Made by a program: the position numbers and the translations under genes. DNA of 64,000 bases, taken from assembly GCA_030041535.1 (NCBI GenBank), contig JASHNR010000001.1, positions 1 through 64,000 on the forward strand, written 5' to 3'. Source of the stretch: Nitrosopumilaceae archaeon (GTDB lineage: Archaea; Thermoproteota; Nitrososphaeria; Nitrososphaerales; Nitrosopumilaceae). The notes below the pieces were generated by a model. It was not told where the DNA came from and did not search any database. It saw nothing but the letters and a program-made list of their open reading frames with translations. This document shows positions 34,153 to 42,416 of this stretch, piece by piece; within the stretch, counting starts at the first letter, position 1; each line of letters opens with the position of its first letter.

Positions 34153-35091
34153 ATGGACCTAAAATCCGAAATTCTTAAACTAAAAGAACAAAAGGACGTG
34201 CTAATTCTTGCTCATAATTACCAATTACCAGAAGTGCAAGATGTGGCAGATTATGTAGGTGATTCATTAGGGCTTTCTCGTCAAGCTGCAAAAACTAATC
34301 ATAAAACAATTCTATTTTGCGGAGTGCATTTCATGGCAGAGACTGCAGCGATTGTATGTCCTGACAAAAAGGTGCTTATTCCAGACTTGGCAGCAGGGTG
34401 TTCTCTTGCAGATACTATTAATGCTGATCAAGTAAGAAAATGGAAAAGTGAACATCCAAATGCAGTGACTGTAGGTTATGTAAATACATCTGCTGAAGTA
34501 AAGGCTGAGCTTGACTATTGTTGTACTTCATCTAATGCTGTTAATGTAGTAAAATCAATTCCAGTCGATAAAGAAGTACTCTTTTTGCCTGATATGTTTC
34601 TTGGTTCATATGTAGCCAAAATGACGGACAGAAAAAATATGTACATCTGGGCAGGAGAATGTCATGTCCACGCAGGTATTAAACCACAAGAAGTACAAGA
34701 AAAACTAACGCAATATGCAGATGCCGAGTTTCTGGTTCATCCAGAATGTAGCTGCACTTCGTCTATCATGTATGATGTTGCATGCGGAGATTATGGTAAC
34801 AGACAAGTCCAGATCTTATCAACAGAAGGAATGATGAATCACGCAAAGAGTTCTAACGGAAAGACATTCGTTGTTGCTACAGAAACAGGCATACTGTATA
34901 AGATGAGAAAACAAAATCCTGAAAAAGAATTCATTCCAATGTCAGATGCTGCAATCTGCAAATATATGAAGATGATAACGCTTGACAAAGTCTATTTGTC
35001 ATTGAAGGCAGAAAAATACGAAGTCAAGGTCCCGAAAAATATTGCACAAAAAGCACACCTAGCTATAGAGCGCATGCTTGCAATCAGTTAA
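34153..35091 (+). CDS. nadA: Quinolinate synthase NadA
   Basis: The 312-residue Fe-S enzyme condenses iminoaspartate with dihydroxyacetone phosphate. [4Fe-4S] ligand cysteines lie in FCGVHFMAETA, GECHVHAG and AAICKYMKMITL, three being the family norm. Substrate-binding HNYQLPEVQ, DYVGDSL, HPECSCTSS and STEGM are also present. It ends in the convergent NadC gene with an eight-base overlap. It acts with the NadX just upstream. Confidence 0.94.
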   Translation: MDLKSEILKLKEQKDVLILAHNYQLPEVQDVADYVGDSLGLSRQAAKTNHKTILFCGVHFMAETAAIVCPDKKVLIPDLAAGCSLADTINADQVRKWKSEHPNAVTVGYVNTSAEVKAELDYCCTSSNAVNVVKSIPVDKEVLFLPDMFLGSYVAKMTDRKNMYIWAGECHVHAGIKPQEVQEKLTQYADAEFLVHPECSCTSSIMYDVACGDYGNRQVQILSTEGMMNHAKSSNGKTFVVATETGILYKMRKQNPEKEFIPMSDAAICKYMKMITLDKVYLSLKAEKYEVKVPKNIAQKAHLAIERMLAIS

Positions 35092-35911
35092 CTTCAAGAC
35101 TCAAATCCAATCCTTGCACAGAACTGGTTAGTCCTCCGATAGAAATCATATCAATGCCAGTTTTGGCGTATGATTTTACATTTGACGCATCTATTCCGCC
35201 CGAAGCTTCAATTTTTATTCCTCTTCTCAGATTGAGTCGCTTTAAGACTTGGATAATGCGCAAGATCTCTTTGGGCGGTATATTGTCAAGCATTATGATT
35301 GTAGCTCCTTCTCTTGCAGCTATTATTGCATCATCAAGGTTTTCAACCTCTACTTCAAATTTTTTATATCGTTTTTTTGCGGCACGAACTATGTCTTGTA
35401 ATGACTTTGCAGCTGCTAGGTGGTTGTCTTTTATCATGACCATCTGGTCAAGCGAAATTCGATATTTTTTACCACCTCCTATCTCTATGGCCTCTTTGTC
35501 AAAAATACGTAAACCAGGAGCAGTTTTTCTTGTGGAATAGAGTTCTACTTTTGGATTTGCACTTTTGATTATTCCTACCAACTTAGTTGTCTGCGTTGCA
35601 ATTCCGCTCATCCTTGACAGCAAATTAAGTGCGGTTCTCTCACACGATAAAACTGAGTATGCAGGGCCTGAGATTGTCATTATCTTGTCGTTAGGCTCTA
35701 TCTTGGTACCATCGTTTTTCAGAATTCTCACTTGGCAGTTTCTTGAAGTAAATATCTCTCTGACGTATGGTGTTCCTGCAATGATGCCTCTCTGACGCGA
35801 AATTATGTTTGCCGAAATTTTTTTTCTTGGGAGAAGCTTACTTGTGATGTCGCCTTTGCCAATATCTTCTTTGAGAAATGTTTCGAGTGCTTTTTTTGCA
35901 CGACTGTGCAA
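35084..35911 (-). CDS. nadC: Nicotinate-nucleotide pyrophosphorylase NadC
   Basis: The 275-residue enzyme converts quinolinate and PRPP to nicotinate mononucleotide with loss of CO2. Motifs are KGDITSKLL, SCERTALNLLSRMSGIAT, STRKTAPGLR, GGGKKYRISLDQMVMIKDNHL and IKIEASGGI. It is tail to tail with NadA, whose stop it overlaps, and upstream in its own direction lie Spt4 and Rpo7, likely one transcript of house-keeping genes. Confidence 0.94.
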   Translation of the reverse strand: MHSRAKKALETFLKEDIGKGDITSKLLPRKKISANIISRQRGIIAGTPYVREIFTSRNCQVRILKNDGTKIEPNDKIMTISGPAYSVLSCERTALNLLSRMSGIATQTTKLVGIIKSANPKVELYSTRKTAPGLRIFDKEAIEIGGGKKYRISLDQMVMIKDNHLAAAKSLQDIVRAAKKRYKKFEVEVENLDDAIIAAREGATIIMLDNIPPKEILRIIQVLKRLNLRRGIKIEASGGIDASNVKSYAKTGIDMISIGGLTSSVQGLDLSLEVN

Positions 35912-35912
35912 T

Positions 35913-36101
35913 CTAAGTTACCTTGAGGGCGTATTTTCCTTTTTCAGTTATTCCTAAAGATTTTGCAATGACTGAGTTTATGGGATCCACTATGAGAACC
36001 GCGCCACTCCAGTCAGGTGTCAGGTCTGTTGATTTACAAATTGCGCATACCTTACCAATGGTTACAAATTTACACTTGCGGCAAGCCATCTCTCTAACCA
36101 T
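35913..36101 (-). CDS. spt4: Transcription elongation factor Spt4
   Basis: The 62-residue zinc protein (Spt4, old name RpoE2) binds the NGN domain of Spt5 and aids processive transcription. The zinc site is C8-x2-C11 (ACRKCKF) and C19-x2-C22 (VCAICKSTDL); DWSGAVLIVDP and a GKYALKV end are family features. It sits between Rpo7 and NadC with spacing of six and one bases. Start ATG 36101 overlaps nothing. Confidence 0.94.
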   Translation of the reverse strand: MVREMACRKCKFVTIGKVCAICKSTDLTPDWSGAVLIVDPINSVIAKSLGITEKGKYALKVT

Positions 36102-36107
36102 TTTTTA

Positions 36108-36707
36108 TCACTTGGCTTCTACAGATTTTTTAGCCTTTTCAGCTTGTGGTGTTGGGGGAGATTTTGCCTTCTTTATCTCTTCTTCAATCCATTCATCTGC
36201 ACCAAGGAATGGTTGTCTGCAAGTTATGCCGACTTTCATCGCAGCAGTTTTACCTAATGACACTGCAGTAATTCTTGCTCGAAGAGTTGTACCAATCTTC
36301 ATGGTTCTTCCACTTTGGTTAGCCAAAATCATACCTGACTTTACATCACTCTTTAGATAGTCATCCATTATTTGTGACAAGTGTAACAAAGCATCAGTTG
36401 CACCAATTCTTACAAATGCTCCAAAGTCTGTAATCTCGACAATTTCTCCTCTGACAATTTCTTGAAGCTTTGGATGGAATGTAAGTGCGGTAAACTCTAC
36501 TCTGTGATAAGTACCTCCGTCTCCGGCAATAATTTTGCCCATCTTCTCGACTTTGGTATCCATGATCATTATGACATAGCCTAATTCGGGATTTATCATA
36601 CTCTCGTACTTTTCTCTCAAAATTGTTATGGCTGCCTTTTTCAGTGACTCACCAAATAACTTTGGAGGAACTCTAACTACATCAGTAAGGGTTGATATAG
36701 AAAACAA
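36108..36707 (-). CDS. rpo7: RNA polymerase subunit Rpo7 (RpoE1)
   Basis: The 199-residue protein forms the Rpo4/7 stalk that binds the RNA exit channel. An N-terminal RNP-like domain (DVVRVPPKLFGESL) precedes an S1/OB fold (GEIVEITDFGAFVRIGATDALLHLSQI). The C-terminal tail (TPQAEKAKKSVEAK) is Ala/Lys-rich and longer than usual. The gene is first of the run Rpo7, Spt4, NadC. Confidence 0.94.
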   Translation of the reverse strand: MFSISTLTDVVRVPPKLFGESLKKAAITILREKYESMINPELGYVIMIMDTKVEKMGKIIAGDGGTYHRVEFTALTFHPKLQEIVRGEIVEITDFGAFVRIGATDALLHLSQIMDDYLKSDVKSGMILANQSGRTMKIGTTLRARITAVSLGKTAAMKVGITCRQPFLGADEWIEEEIKKAKSPPTPQAEKAKKSVEAK

Positions 36708-36773
36708 TCAAAAAAACTAGTAAAATTTGAATTTATGAATCTTTGGATAACTTGTATGCTATTTTTGCCTATG

Positions 36774-36781
36774 TTTAAATA
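36774..36781 (+). promoter_or_regulatory. TATA box of the Mrp-family gene
   Basis: TTTAAATA lies 26-33 bases before ATG 36807, the right spacing for a leaderless transcript. It supports that start over the 24-codon longer frame beginning at 36735. Confidence 0.6.
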
Positions 36782-36806
36782 TCGTACTAAGGAATTTTTT
36801 TATTAT

Positions 36807-37889
36807 ATGGTATCAGTTGATGAGGTTTTACAGACATTAAGTACAGTAATTGACCCAGATCTCAAAAAAGACATTGTCTCAATGGGCATGATAAAGGATC
36901 TGGAGATAAATGGTAATGATCTCAAGTTTACTCTAGAATTAACCACTCCTGCATGCCCTTTCAATGAGCAGATAGAACAAGATGTCCGCCAAGCACTATC
37001 AAAGATTCCTGGAGTGTCAAAGCCAGACATCAAAGTTACTGCCAAAGTCATGGAAGGACGTGCGCTCAGCATGGACGAGATGCTTCCTACTGTTAAAAAC
37101 ATCATAGGCGTTGCAAGTGGAAAGGGCGGAGTAGGCAAGACAACTGTTTCTGTAAATCTTGCACTGGCTCTTGCAAACACTGGTGCCAGAGTTGGAATTC
37201 TTGATGCCGATATTTACGGTCCAAGTGTGCCGCTTATGCTAGGAATGGGAAAAGCTGCCTTGGAAGTTGAAAATAACAAACTACAACCTGCTGAATCACA
37301 CGGATTAAAAGTAGTATCGTTTGGATTCTTTGCTGATCAAGAACATCAGGCTGCAATATATCGTGGTCCGATAATTTCAGGAATTTTAAAACAATTTTTG
37401 GTCGATACCAACTGGAGTGATCTTGATTACCTAATTGTAGACCTTCCGCCCGGAACAGGAGATATCCCATTGACACTAGCTCAAACAATTCCTATTACTG
37501 GCATAGTAGTTGTAACCACTCCTCAAGAAATTGCAAGCAATGTGGCAGTAAAGGCATTTGGAATGTTCCAAAAACTTAACGTACCAATCATCGGTGTGAT
37601 AGAAAACATGAGTTACTTCAAATGTAATAATTGCAATACTGATCATTATATCTTTGGTAAAGATGGTGCAAAAAGAATGGGCGAAAAACACGATCTACCA
37701 TTCTTGGGTGGAATTCCTTTAAATCCGGGTATAATGGAAAGCTCTGACAGTGGCAGGCCAGTACTTGTCACTGATCCAAATTCTCCTAATGCTCAGGCAT
37801 TTATGACTGTGGCAAAGAACGTGGCAGCAAGATGTAGTGTGATTGCAAGCCAGCTTAGTGAGGAAATGACTGCAGAAGCAACTACATAA
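36807..37889 (+). CDS. Mrp/Nbp35-family Fe-S cluster carrier ATPase
   Basis: The 360-residue protein has an N-terminal DUF59/MIP18 domain (DLKKDIVSMGMIKDLEING, ELTTPACPFNEQIEQD) and a deviant Walker A ATPase (VASGKGGVGKTTVS, DADIYGPSVPLMLG, DYLIVDLPPGTGD). NMSYFKCNNCNTDHY carries a CxxC that is the bridging cluster site of Mrp. It delivers Fe-S clusters to apoproteins, plausibly NadA or the complex at 58-64 kb. ATG 36807 was chosen on TATA spacing. Confidence 0.9.
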   Translation: MVSVDEVLQTLSTVIDPDLKKDIVSMGMIKDLEINGNDLKFTLELTTPACPFNEQIEQDVRQALSKIPGVSKPDIKVTAKVMEGRALSMDEMLPTVKNIIGVASGKGGVGKTTVSVNLALALANTGARVGILDADIYGPSVPLMLGMGKAALEVENNKLQPAESHGLKVVSFGFFADQEHQAAIYRGPIISGILKQFLVDTNWSDLDYLIVDLPPGTGDIPLTLAQTIPITGIVVVTTPQEIASNVAVKAFGMFQKLNVPIIGVIENMSYFKCNNCNTDHYIFGKDGAKRMGEKHDLPFLGGIPLNPGIMESSDSGRPVLVTDPNSPNAQAFMTVAKNVAARCSVIASQLSEEMTAEATT

Positions 37890-37914
37890 AAATAGAATAA
37901 AACAAAGGTATCTT

Positions 37915-38409
37915 ATGCATCTGTCAGACAGTCTACGTGATAGCCTCAAAAAACCTATGGGATTATTAATTAAAGATTCAGAGGTAACAAAAGAGGCTAT
38001 TTTACAAATTATGCCAAAAGATGTCTTTTTGATAACAGTTGGAGATGCCACAACTGAGAAGATGATAAAATTTGGACTTGATCCGTTATTGCAGATAGTC
38101 GATTCACTGGAAAAGAGGAACAAGAGAAGTCTGCCACTGGGAAAAGTAAGAACGACTCTTGAATGCATAAACCCCGCAGCAGAGATTACTAACGAGAGCA
38201 TATCTATCATAAAAAAGGCCTTTCACGCAGATGTCCCGGTTAGAATAATCGTAAAAGGTGAGGAAGACCTGTTGGTCTTACCTGTTGCTATACATGCTCC
38301 GAAAAACTCGGTCATTATGTATGGGCAACCAAATGAAGGGTTAGTTATTGTAAAGGTAACCGAAGAGATAAGAAATAAGGCAACTAAGATTATGAATTCT
38401 ATGAGTTAG
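37915..38409 (+). CDS. GTP-dependent dephospho-CoA kinase
   Basis: The 164-residue protein matches DUF359, shown to be the archaeal dephospho-CoA kinase that uses GTP for the last CoA step. The family motifs are VGDATTEKM near the N terminus, LGKVRTTLECINPAAEIT centrally and KGEEDLLVLP...YGQPNEGLVIVKV toward the end, with acidic residues for metal binding. It lies 25 bases downstream of the Mrp gene, probably in one transcript. Confidence 0.9.
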   Translation: MHLSDSLRDSLKKPMGLLIKDSEVTKEAILQIMPKDVFLITVGDATTEKMIKFGLDPLLQIVDSLEKRNKRSLPLGKVRTTLECINPAAEITNESISIIKKAFHADVPVRIIVKGEEDLLVLPVAIHAPKNSVIMYGQPNEGLVIVKVTEEIRNKATKIMNSMS

Positions 38410-38566
38410 TTGGGGTATGATGACACGGTGGCTGTATGACATATGATTAAACTACACAAGTTCTGACCCTAAATAACTACTTTTTTGGTAAACTTGGAAA
38501 AATACACAAACTCTTGCACGATATTTGACAATTCTAATTAAACTATTTCTCGAAGATCCTCAAGCA

Positions 38567-38929
38567 ATGAAGTGTGATTTAGATTTGAAAGTTAAGATAT
38601 TGGAGAAGGTTGGAATCTATTCAAGCAGATTTGGAATTTCAGAACCTAAAGTTTTACTAACAACTAGAGAGGTTCTTGACATGCCAAAGGAAATTACCGA
38701 GGGAAGGAGGACTTCGGCTTACAAATACTTGGGAGTGTCATATTTGCAACATAATCTCGTCTTTGTAAATATCAAGAAAATACCTGATGATAAGACCCTT
38801 GAAAATACCATAGTGCATGAGCTCATTCATTTTCGGTTTCCCTACTTGAGTCATGGAAAGCGTTTCAATAAGCTCGTAAGACAAGGCTTGGCAGGAAAAA
38901 ATTTCAAACCATATAGAAAAAGAATATGA
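38567..38929 (+). CDS. SprT-like zinc metallopeptidase
   Basis: The 120-residue protein from ATG 38567 (the frame also opens at TTG 38525) contains HELIHFRFPYLSHGKRFNKLV: HExxH plus a downstream His-Gly acts as the zinc site of SprT/Spartan-type proteases. SprT proteins help resolve DNA-protein crosslinks or are uncharacterised. The upstream region LTTREVLDMPKEITEGRR and YLQHNLVFVNIK is the family beta sheet. It follows the kinase gene by 157 bases. Confidence 0.75.
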   Translation: MKCDLDLKVKILEKVGIYSSRFGISEPKVLLTTREVLDMPKEITEGRRTSAYKYLGVSYLQHNLVFVNIKKIPDDKTLENTIVHELIHFRFPYLSHGKRFNKLVRQGLAGKNFKPYRKRI

Positions 38930-38993
38930 AAATTCTTATTAAAATTATTTTAAATCATTCCATTATAACATTATATGAATAAAGTAGAATAAA

Positions 38994-39005
38994 TTTATAT
39001 AAATA
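38994..39005 (+). promoter_or_regulatory. TATA box of the pyrophosphatase gene
   Basis: TTTATATAAATA lies 24-35 bases before ATG 39029. It is one of the strongest TATA matches in the window and predicts a leaderless, well-expressed transcript. Confidence 0.65.
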
Positions 39006-39028
39006 CCCCGTCCGAGTCTTACTTTCAG

Positions 39029-41062
39029 ATGACGCTCAAAGAACTGATTCCGGTTGGTGCGTCAATCATCTCTTTTGTCATTGCAGCAGGACTTGCGGCA
39101 TGGGTGTCTAAACAAAAGCCTGGAACACAGCAGATGCTAGATATTTCAAATGCAGTGGGGGTAGGTGCAATGGCATTTTTGAGAAGAGAGTTTAGAATTG
39201 TTATTCCTATAGCCATAGGTCTTGCGGTCTTGATTGGTACCGCGATTGGCTTTACTAACGGTATTGCTTTTGCTGTTGGTGCAGGACTTTCTGCTATTGC
39301 CGGATTGATCGCACTTAAAATTACAGTAAAGGCAGCGGTTCGAGCTGCAAATGCCTCTGGAAAAGGGCTTGGGCATACCTTTGCCCTTGCATTTAGGGGT
39401 GGAGCAACAGTAGGCCTTGCTGTGCCTGCCATGGCTCTTTTGGGCATGAGTTTACTCTATTTTGCATTTCCAAGTCCTATCACAATTGCCGGTGTTGGTA
39501 TCGGTGCTAGCTTGATTGCCTTGTTTATAAGAGTCGGTGGAGGCATATTCACAAAGGCTGCCGACATGGGTGCAGACTTAGTAGGAAAAGTGGAAGCAAA
39601 TATCCCAGAAGATGATCCACGAAACCCCGCAACGATTGCTGATAACGTGGGAGACAATGTGGGAGACGCAGCTGGAATGGGGTCGGATATTTATGAGTCA
39701 TATATTGTAACAATGCTTGCATCATTACTTATTGCTGGGCTGATTGGAACTCATCAGAACTTGTTTTATCCAATGTTAATTGGCGCATCTGGATTATTTG
39801 CATCTATTATTGGCATTGCAACCATAACTCCAAGAAAGATGACGGATGTAAACAAGCCACTTGCCAACGCATTTTATGTTTCGGCCGCAATAGCAATTGC
39901 ACTTAATTTTGTCTTCACATATCTATTTCTTGGTCATACAAAGATCGCATATGCACTATTTGGTAGTACTGTCATAGGAGTTATTCTGGTACCAGTAATA
40001 CAGAGAATCACAGATTACTTTACAAGTTATAGATTCAAACCAGTTCAAGAAATTTCTGCTTCTGCAAAATGGGGATACGCATCACTTACACTAATGGGAA
40101 TAATACAGGGAATGCGTTCCACTGGCCCGTTTATGATTGCAATTGTAGTGGCTTTAGCTACGTCATTTGTATTGGCGTCATCTGCAGCACCAGATCCTAC
40201 ACAAACTATGCTTTATGGAATATTTGGTACATCACTTACAGCCATGGCAATGCTAAGCCTTGCAGGAATCGTATTGAGTATAGATGCGTTTGGCCCTATT
40301 AGTGACAATGCAGGTGGAATTGTAGAAATGACAGGTATGGGAGAAGAAAATCGTAAAGTTACAGATGAAATTGATGCAGTAGGAAATACTACAAAGGCCG
40401 TGACTAAAGGTTTTGCAATTGCAAGTGCAGGCCTTGCTGCATTAGCTATGATCCAAGCATTCCAGTATGAGGCAGGAAAAGTATTTCATCATATTTTTGA
40501 TTATAGTCTTTCAAATCCTGCAGTAGTTGTAGGATTACTTGTAGGCGGCCTATTGCCGTTCTTTATTACAAGTCAGCTTATTGCCGCAGTGGCAAGGGCA
40601 GCTTCTAAAATGGTAGAAGAAGTAAGGCGGCAATTCAAGGAATCTCCAGGCATTTTGACCCACGAGGTAAAGCCTGATTATGCAAAATGTGTTGATGTTG
40701 CAACAGTAGCGTCATTACGTGAGCTTTGGAAATCTGCGGCAATAACAATTGCAGCGCCTATAGTACTTGGTATAGTTTTGGGCCCATCTGCAGTTGTTGG
40801 ACTTTTGATGGGCGCAGTAATTACAGGAATTTTTCTGGCATTTCATCTGGCAAATACTGGTGGTGCGTGGGACAATGCCAAAAAATACATGGAAATTAAC
40901 AAACAAAAGGGAACAGAAGAACACAAGATAGCAATTGTTGGCGATATAATTGGGGATCCATACAAGGATACTGCCGGACCTGCACTAAATACAGTCATTA
41001 AATTGTTAAACACAGTAGCAATAGTCTTCGTATCTGCGTTCGTTGCTATCTTTGTCCTGTAG
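39029..41062 (+). CDS. hppA: Membrane-bound K+-independent H+-pyrophosphatase
   Basis: The 677-residue pump has about 16 spans and couples PPi hydrolysis to proton transport. The active-site loops are DVGADLVGKVE-like (ADMGADLVGKVEANIPEDD), DNVGDNVGDAAGMG and GDIIGDPYKDTAGP. The key selectivity site GNTTKAVTKGFAI carries Lys where K+-dependent enzymes have Ala, so this is the K+-independent class. It may recover energy from PPi released by biosynthesis. A strong TATA box is upstream. The gene is single. Confidence 0.95.
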   Translation: MTLKELIPVGASIISFVIAAGLAAWVSKQKPGTQQMLDISNAVGVGAMAFLRREFRIVIPIAIGLAVLIGTAIGFTNGIAFAVGAGLSAIAGLIALKITVKAAVRAANASGKGLGHTFALAFRGGATVGLAVPAMALLGMSLLYFAFPSPITIAGVGIGASLIALFIRVGGGIFTKAADMGADLVGKVEANIPEDDPRNPATIADNVGDNVGDAAGMGSDIYESYIVTMLASLLIAGLIGTHQNLFYPMLIGASGLFASIIGIATITPRKMTDVNKPLANAFYVSAAIAIALNFVFTYLFLGHTKIAYALFGSTVIGVILVPVIQRITDYFTSYRFKPVQEISASAKWGYASLTLMGIIQGMRSTGPFMIAIVVALATSFVLASSAAPDPTQTMLYGIFGTSLTAMAMLSLAGIVLSIDAFGPISDNAGGIVEMTGMGEENRKVTDEIDAVGNTTKAVTKGFAIASAGLAALAMIQAFQYEAGKVFHHIFDYSLSNPAVVVGLLVGGLLPFFITSQLIAAVARAASKMVEEVRRQFKESPGILTHEVKPDYAKCVDVATVASLRELWKSAAITIAAPIVLGIVLGPSAVVGLLMGAVITGIFLAFHLANTGGAWDNAKKYMEINKQKGTEEHKIAIVGDIIGDPYKDTAGPALNTVIKLLNTVAIVFVSAFVAIFVL

Positions 41063-41063
41063 A

Positions 41064-41261
41064 TTAATCTGATTTTTTATCCTCAACAATCAATGTCATG
41101 TCAAGCTCGTCTATTTGGGCCTCTATTGTTTTTTTCATTGCATTGTTGTGTTCTGGACAAAACTTGAAGAACCCATCTATCGTCTCAAAACAGCCGCATA
41201 TCCATTTAGTTTGGATCTCACCTTCCACTGTCAGTTTGTTGTATTTGCTATTGTTTACCAT
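41064..41261 (-). CDS. Small Cys-containing protein (putative zinc-binding)
   Basis: The 65-residue protein from ATG 41261 (a longer frame reaches 41405 but its extra 48 residues look like the antisense of an AT-rich leader) has WICGCFETIDGFFKFCPEHNNAM: Cys-x-Cys, a third Cys and a His, which can bind zinc. The C terminus is acidic (AQIDELDMTLIVEDKKSD). It runs tail to tail with HppA. No family is recognised. Confidence 0.6.
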   Translation of the reverse strand: MVNNSKYNKLTVEGEIQTKWICGCFETIDGFFKFCPEHNNAMKKTIEAQIDELDMTLIVEDKKSD

Positions 41262-41331
41262 GATACCAAATAGGGCGGGTAATCTAAAAAGAGTTTTCAA
41301 AAATAAGAGTTTAAAAAATTGAAAAAGGTAG

Positions 41332-41589
41332 CTACGGGCAGCCTTCCATCTTCTGGATGAAATATCCTTTCTGTTGGATCTCGTTAGCAATTGGCTGAGG
41401 TGCACCTTGTGAGTGACAGAACTGGCACTCTTCGGTTGTAACTTTTGCTTCTGCCTCGTTTATTGTCTTGAGCCATTCTCTTGCATACTGGATTGCCTTT
41501 TGATGATCTTTTACATTTGTGATGACATCAAAGTGCATCGTATGGCCGTCCTTTGCCTCTACATATGTATCGTATACGTGAATTTCCAT
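41332..41589 (-). CDS. DUF2024 family protein
   Basis: The 85-residue protein matches DUF2024: IHVYDTYVEAKDGHTMHFDVI at the N terminus and ECQFCHSQGAP near the C terminus, with a final GYFIQKMEGC. The Cys-x-x-Cys-His segment could bind metal. DUF2024 has a small alpha/beta structure of unknown function. It is a single gene between the small Cys protein and a degenerate zinc-finger region. Confidence 0.85.
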   Translation of the reverse strand: MEIHVYDTYVEAKDGHTMHFDVITNVKDHQKAIQYAREWLKTINEAEAKVTTEECQFCHSQGAPQPIANEIQQKGYFIQKMEGCP

Positions 41590-41741
41590 GTTTTTGATGG
41601 ATAAAAAAGGGATATTTATTCTAAATCCCGTGGGTTTTTATTGTGATACGGAAACTATCGATCTTCCAAAGATCAAGAACATCATTCTAGAATTTAATAA
41701 CGAAATTCTGCTACTCGATCATTTTAGTTGTTCTCTTTCCT

Positions 41742-42000
41742 ATGGGATCAAATGATAGGATATGTATTTCTCCCTTCGAGTGTAATGGAAAGACACGTGC
41801 GACTTGCAAGGAATTTGTGAATAAAGTTCCTGATGACATAAAAAGACTACGTGTAGGTAGAGCAATTCTTTTACGTAACTTGCGTGTATTACTTGTCAGT
41901 GTGGGGCCAAAAAGCCGGATTCAAATGTAAGGATTGTAGCGCAACCTTTGTAGATAAAGAGCATTTTGAGCGACATAAAAAGAACATACACAAGCAATAA
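41742..42000 (+). pseudogene. Possible frameshifted zinc-finger gene
   Basis: Three frames carry consecutive protein-like pieces. Frame 1 (41742-41880) gives SPFECNGKTRATCKEFVNKV and a basic helix; another frame gives ACITCQCGAKKP; the third ends, before TAA at 42000, with GFKCKDCSATFVDKEHF, then ERHKKNIHKQ, a full C2H2 finger (C-x2-C-x12-H-x4-H). Two single-base shifts would join them into one protein of about 85 residues. It may be a decayed gene, a sequencing error or two separate small genes (the finger from a GTG or TTG start). Confidence 0.5.
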
Positions 42001-42002
42001 TG

Positions 42003-42416
42003 CTAGAGGATTGTTACATTAACTGGTATGATAGTCGATTCTAAAATATATGCTCTAAATTCATTATTTGCATTTGAATAGATAACCCACGGAACTGGAT
42101 TAACTTCCATGTATTGGCGGTCAGTGGAAGAGGGATAGGCTGCCGAGTTTGGATGGGAGTGAAAAATTGCCACGACTTCTAAATTTCTCTTCTCAGATTC
42201 CTCATACGCTTTTATGAGTTCATCGTTTGATATAGTAAAATTAACAGGTGACGGCTCTGCATTCTCTGTTAGAAAGACATCTGATGTTAAAAATTGTCTA
42301 TCGTCATTCTTTCCAAAAAGTATGGCACAAGATTCATTGGGTTCATTTTGCTTTGCATGTCGTATTAGTATGTCAACGTGATTTTTGGAAAGTGTTATCT
42401 CTTTTTGTAATGTCAT
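42003..42416 (-). CDS. JAMM/Mov34 metalloprotease
   Basis: The 137-residue protein from ATG 42416 has the JAMM zinc site: a Glu in EPNESCAILFG and HSHPNSAAYPSSTD (H-x-H-x7-S-x2-D). Archaeal members remove ubiquitin-like SAMP proteins or act on thiocarboxylated sulfur carriers. The start overlaps the cupredoxin stop (ATGA), so it is translationally coupled to that gene, an odd pairing. The longer frame to 42458 was rejected for this reason. Confidence 0.88.
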   Translation of the reverse strand: MTLQKEITLSKNHVDILIRHAKQNEPNESCAILFGKNDDRQFLTSDVFLTENAEPSPVNFTISNDELIKAYEESEKRNLEVVAIFHSHPNSAAYPSSTDRQYMEVNPVPWVIYSNANNEFRAYILESTIIPVNVTIL

